Assembly: GCA_003156795.1 (NCBI GenBank)
Contig: PMHU01000089.1
Coordinates: 2,561 to 10,973 of the forward strand
Length of the DNA stretch: 8,413 bases
Source: Acidimicrobiaceae bacterium
GTDB taxonomy: Bacteria > Actinomycetota > Acidimicrobiia > Acidimicrobiales > Palsa-688
Reading direction: 5' to 3'
Shown here: in pieces, positions 6,384 through 8,413 of the stretch
Numbering within the stretch: the stretch's first letter is position 1
Layout: every line of letters begins with the position of its first letter
Notes under the pieces: model-generated
Seen by the model: only the letters and a program-made list of their open reading frames with translations
Databases searched by the model: none
What the model was told of the DNA's origin: nothing
Made by a program: the position numbers and the translations under genes

Positions 6384-6575
6384 ATGCGAGTCGTGGTCGA
6401 CTATGACCTGTGTGAGAGCAACGCCCTGTGCATGGCCGCCGCGCCCGAAGTATTCGAGGTACGCGACGACGACTTCTTGTACGTACTCCAGGACAATCCC
6501 CCCGACGAGCTCCGAGCCAAAGTCGAGCTGGCCGTCCAGCGCTGCCCGAAGCAGGCCATCACCCTCGAAGACTGA
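6384..6575 (+). CDS. [3Fe-4S] ferredoxin, FdxD/P450-ferredoxin type
   Basis: A 63-aa soluble electron carrier. Cysteines 10, 16 and 54 (CESNALC, then RCP) give the C-x5-C...CP arrangement of three-iron ferredoxins. The residue that would be the fourth ligand is Asn13, as in mycobacterial FdxD-like proteins. The APEVFEV segment (20-26) and the C-terminal CPKQAITLED are also typical. Such ferredoxins usually pass electrons to cytochrome P450s or related oxygenases, but neither a P450 nor a ferredoxin reductase is in the window. ATG 6384 is well supported: GGAGG at 6373-6377 lies six nt upstream and MRVVVDYDLC is the expected N-terminus, so the long open frame upstream is not part of the protein. 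It converges on the peptidase gene, with 21 nt between stop codons. Confidence 0.9.
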   Translation: MRVVVDYDLCESNALCMAAAPEVFEVRDDDFLYVLQDNPPDELRAKVELAVQRCPKQAITLED

Positions 6576-6582
6576 GCTGCGG

Positions 6583-6611
6583 GCTCTCGGCGGGCGCTAA
6601 AGGCCGAGCGC
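6583..6611. terminator. Weak hairpin between convergent genes, possible bidirectional terminator
   Basis: Between and just inside the converging gene ends, CTCGGC (6586-6591) pairs with GCCGAG (6603-6608). After one T:C mismatch, two further pairs extend it (6583-6584 with 6610-6611), making eight pairs with an 11-nt loop. Neither strand has a T-run after the stem. Location is the main argument; it overlaps the last codons of the minus-strand peptidase gene. Confidence 0.25.
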
Positions 6612-8413
6612 TTCGGAGTTGGCGATATCGAAAGCGGGCCCGGAGCCGGCGCCATCGGGGGTGAATCCGAGCACCTTCCCGTAGAACGCCAGCTCGGCCT
6701 CGGCCACGGCGATGATGGTTTCGGACTTGCGGAAGCCGTGCTGCTCACCTTCGAAGGCGAGGTAGGCCACCGGTATCCCGCGGTCGCGCAGCGCCTCGTA
6801 CATGACCTCGGCCTGGGCGTGGGGTACGACCGCGTCCTCGAGGCCTTGGAACAGGATCAGCGGAGCGGTGATCCGCTCGACGTGGTGGATGGGCGAGCGG
6901 CGCTGGTACTCGTCGGCTCCGGCCGGCCACGGCGCCACCAGGCCGTCGAGGTAGCGCGACTCGAACTTGTGGGTGTCTCGCGCCAGCAGCTCCAGGTCGG
7001 CGACTCCGTAGTGACTGCCCCCCGCCGCGAAAGCGTCTGTGAAGGCCAGGGCGGCCAGGGTCGTGAACCCTCCGGCGCTTCCGCCCCGTATGACCGCCCG
7101 GCTTCCGTCAACCCGCCCCTGCCCGTCGAGCCAGGCCACGACCGCCGAACAGTCCTCCACGTCGGCGATCCCCCAGCTCGAGTCCAGGCGGCGCCGGTAG
7201 GCCCGGCCGTATCCGGAGCTACCTCGGTAGTCCACGTCGGCGACGGCGAAGCCCCGGTTGGTCCAAAACTGGACGGCCATGTTGAGCACGGCGGAGGCCG
7301 ATGAAGTCGGGCCGCCGTGGATGGTGACGATCAGCGGAGGGCGCTCTCCTTCGGGGCCTTCGTAGTCGGCGTTGGCGGGCGGGTAGAACAGGGCGTGGGC
7401 GACCTCGCCGCCGGTGGTGGCGAACTCGATCGCTTCAGGTCGCGACAGGTGGTCGGCGTCGATGGTCAGCTTGCGGCTGACGCGCAGGAGGTCGTAGCGG
7501 CCCGTGGCCAGGTCGAGCCGCACCACGGCCGGGGGGTCCACGGGAGAGGCCGCGATGGCGATCACACCGTGCGACGTTGGGGTCACAGAGGCGTAGGAGG
7601 TAAAAGGGAAGGCGACGTGCTCACACCGCCCGTCCCTCACCAACCCGAGGCGCGCCCCACCCTCGGCTGCCCACGTCGCCACCAGCCCACCACCGGGGAG
7701 AAAACCGTAGGTGGTGTTGCCGAACACCCAGTCCGGCTCGCCGAATTCGGTCGGGGCCGGGCACAGGGCGGCGCCCGACCCGTCGTACAGGTTCCACCAG
7801 CCGCTGCGGTCGGAAATGTAGTGAAGGACCCCTCCGGGTGACCACCGAGGCTGAGTAACAGATTCACCGGGCCCCCCGGCGATCTTCACCGCCTCCTCGA
7901 GCACGAAGCCCGGACCCACCTCGGCGACCCACAGCTCGGTGGAGTCGAAGGGCATGTTCGGGTGGTCCCAGGTGAGCCAGGCCAGCTTGGTGCCGTCGGG
8001 CGAGAGTCGCGGCGCGCCGTAGAAGTCGTGCCCGGACGCGATGACACGAACCGGCTGGTCAGGAGAGGGCGGGTCCAGGGGCACGACGACCAGGTCGTTG
8101 TCCACTCCATCGGTGCCGTGTCTCTCGTGCACACAGACGATCCAACGGCCGTCGGGTGTGATGCTCGGGTCGGCGTAGCGCTCCGAGCGGGGCCGGTCCG
8201 GCTCGGGTGTGAGGGCTCGCACCTCGGTACCAGCCTGGACCGCCCACAGCCGTTGGTCGGCCCAGTTCGAAAAGACCACGGTGTCGGCACCCGATTCGCC
8301 GGGCCGGACGGCATAGCAGGCGCCGCCGTATTCGTGGACCTGGGTGCGGACCGAGAACCCCGGAGGGACGACGTCGGTGGGGTCTCCTCCTGGTTCCAGG
8401 GCCACCAGGACTT
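6597..8413 (-). CDS. S9 family serine peptidase (prolyl oligopeptidase/acylaminoacyl peptidase type), 5'-truncated by window edge
   Basis: A serine exopeptidase or oligopeptidase of the COG1506 group, acting on short peptides; no signal peptide can be assessed because the N-terminus is off the window. The frame stays open to the last base, so the GTG at 8403-8405 is internal. Counting from it, residues 1 to about 340 have propeller-type repeats: VHEYGGACYAV (24-34), then SITPDGRWIV (81-90), SPDGTKLAWLTWD (135-147) and SPGGVLHYISDRSG (189-202). The alpha/beta-hydrolase domain follows, with HGGPTSSAS (363-371), DYRGSSGYGRAYR (392-404), the nucleophile Ser443 in GGSAGG, Asp524 in GLEDAVVP and His556 in EGEQHGFRK. 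The catalytic triad is complete. Comparison with the family suggests about 50-60 N-terminal residues are missing. Substrate specificity (dipeptidyl, acylaminoacyl or prolyl) cannot be decided from sequence. Confidence 0.92.
   Translation of the reverse strand, partial: VLVALEPGGDPTDVVPPGFSVRTQVHEYGGACYAVRPGESGADTVVFSNWADQRLWAVQAGTEVRALTPEPDRPRSERYADPSITPDGRWIVCVHERHGTDGVDNDLVVVPLDPPSPDQPVRVIASGHDFYGAPRLSPDGTKLAWLTWDHPNMPFDSTELWVAEVGPGFVLEEAVKIAGGPGESVTQPRWSPGGVLHYISDRSGWWNLYDGSGAALCPAPTEFGEPDWVFGNTTYGFLPGGGLVATWAAEGGARLGLVRDGRCEHVAFPFTSYASVTPTSHGVIAIAASPVDPPAVVRLDLATGRYDLLRVSRKLTIDADHLSRPEAIEFATTGGEVAHALFYPPANADYEGPEGERPPLIVTIHGGPTSSASAVLNMAVQFWTNRGFAVADVDYRGSSGYGRAYRRRLDSSWGIADVEDCSAVVAWLDGQGRVDGSRAVIRGGSAGGFTTLAALAFTDAFAAGGSHYGVADLELLARDTHKFESRYLDGLVAPWPAGADEYQRRSPIHHVERITAPLILFQGLEDAVVPHAQAEVMYEALRDRGIPVAYLAFEGEQHGFRKSETIIAVAEAELAFYGKVLGFTPDGAGSGPAFDIANSEALGL

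Noticed and set aside
1..8413. CRISPR arrays, tRNA/rRNA genes, insertion sequences, integrases or defence genes
   Set aside because: No repeat-spacer pattern, cloverleaf-like or rRNA sequence, terminal inverted repeats or transposase motifs were seen. All substantial coding regions are assigned to chromosomal families.

Overview
The window is a GC-rich stretch, strongly biased to G or C in third codon positions, with GTG starts and short gaps between genes. It looks like chromosomal DNA of an actinobacterium. The actinobacterial style of the GabT, the FdxD-like ferredoxin and the phosphatase (which resembles the C-terminal half of mycobacterial Rv2228c) supports this. An Acidimicrobiia-like lineage is plausible but is an inference, because no rRNA or other marker gene is present. 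Both ends cut through genes.

Plus strand, left to right. A bifunctional class A penicillin-binding protein lacks its N-terminus at the left edge. It overlaps by 4 nt (GTGA) a COG1579-type coiled-coil and zinc-ribbon protein. A 64-nt gap with a small perfect palindrome leads to an MFS_3-type exporter. Eleven nt after the exporter comes a 192-aa histidine phosphatase of the alpha-ribazole phosphatase/phosphoglycerate mutase-like group. A GC-rich hairpin over the phosphatase stop codon probably ends that unit. A gabT-type 4-aminobutyrate aminotransferase follows, with a -10-like element placed exactly as for a leaderless transcript. A 155-nt intergenic region holds a tandem repeat and an inverted repeat ahead of a 63-aa [3Fe-4S] ferredoxin.

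Minus strand. An S9 (prolyl oligopeptidase-type) serine peptidase converges on the ferredoxin, with 21 nt between the stop codons. Its N-terminus lies beyond the right edge.

Functionally this is mostly housekeeping and small-molecule metabolism: cell-wall synthesis, a putative nucleic-acid-binding zinc-ribbon protein, efflux, phosphatase activity, GABA catabolism, electron transfer and peptide degradation. I see no phage, transposon, CRISPR, toxin-antitoxin or defence genes, and no convincing new multi-gene system. The points worth a second look are regulatory (the palindrome, the tandem and inverted repeats, the leaderless gabT promoter, a cluster of GGAGG motifs) and one of gene order: an exporter sits between two genes whose counterparts are neighbours in mycobacteria.
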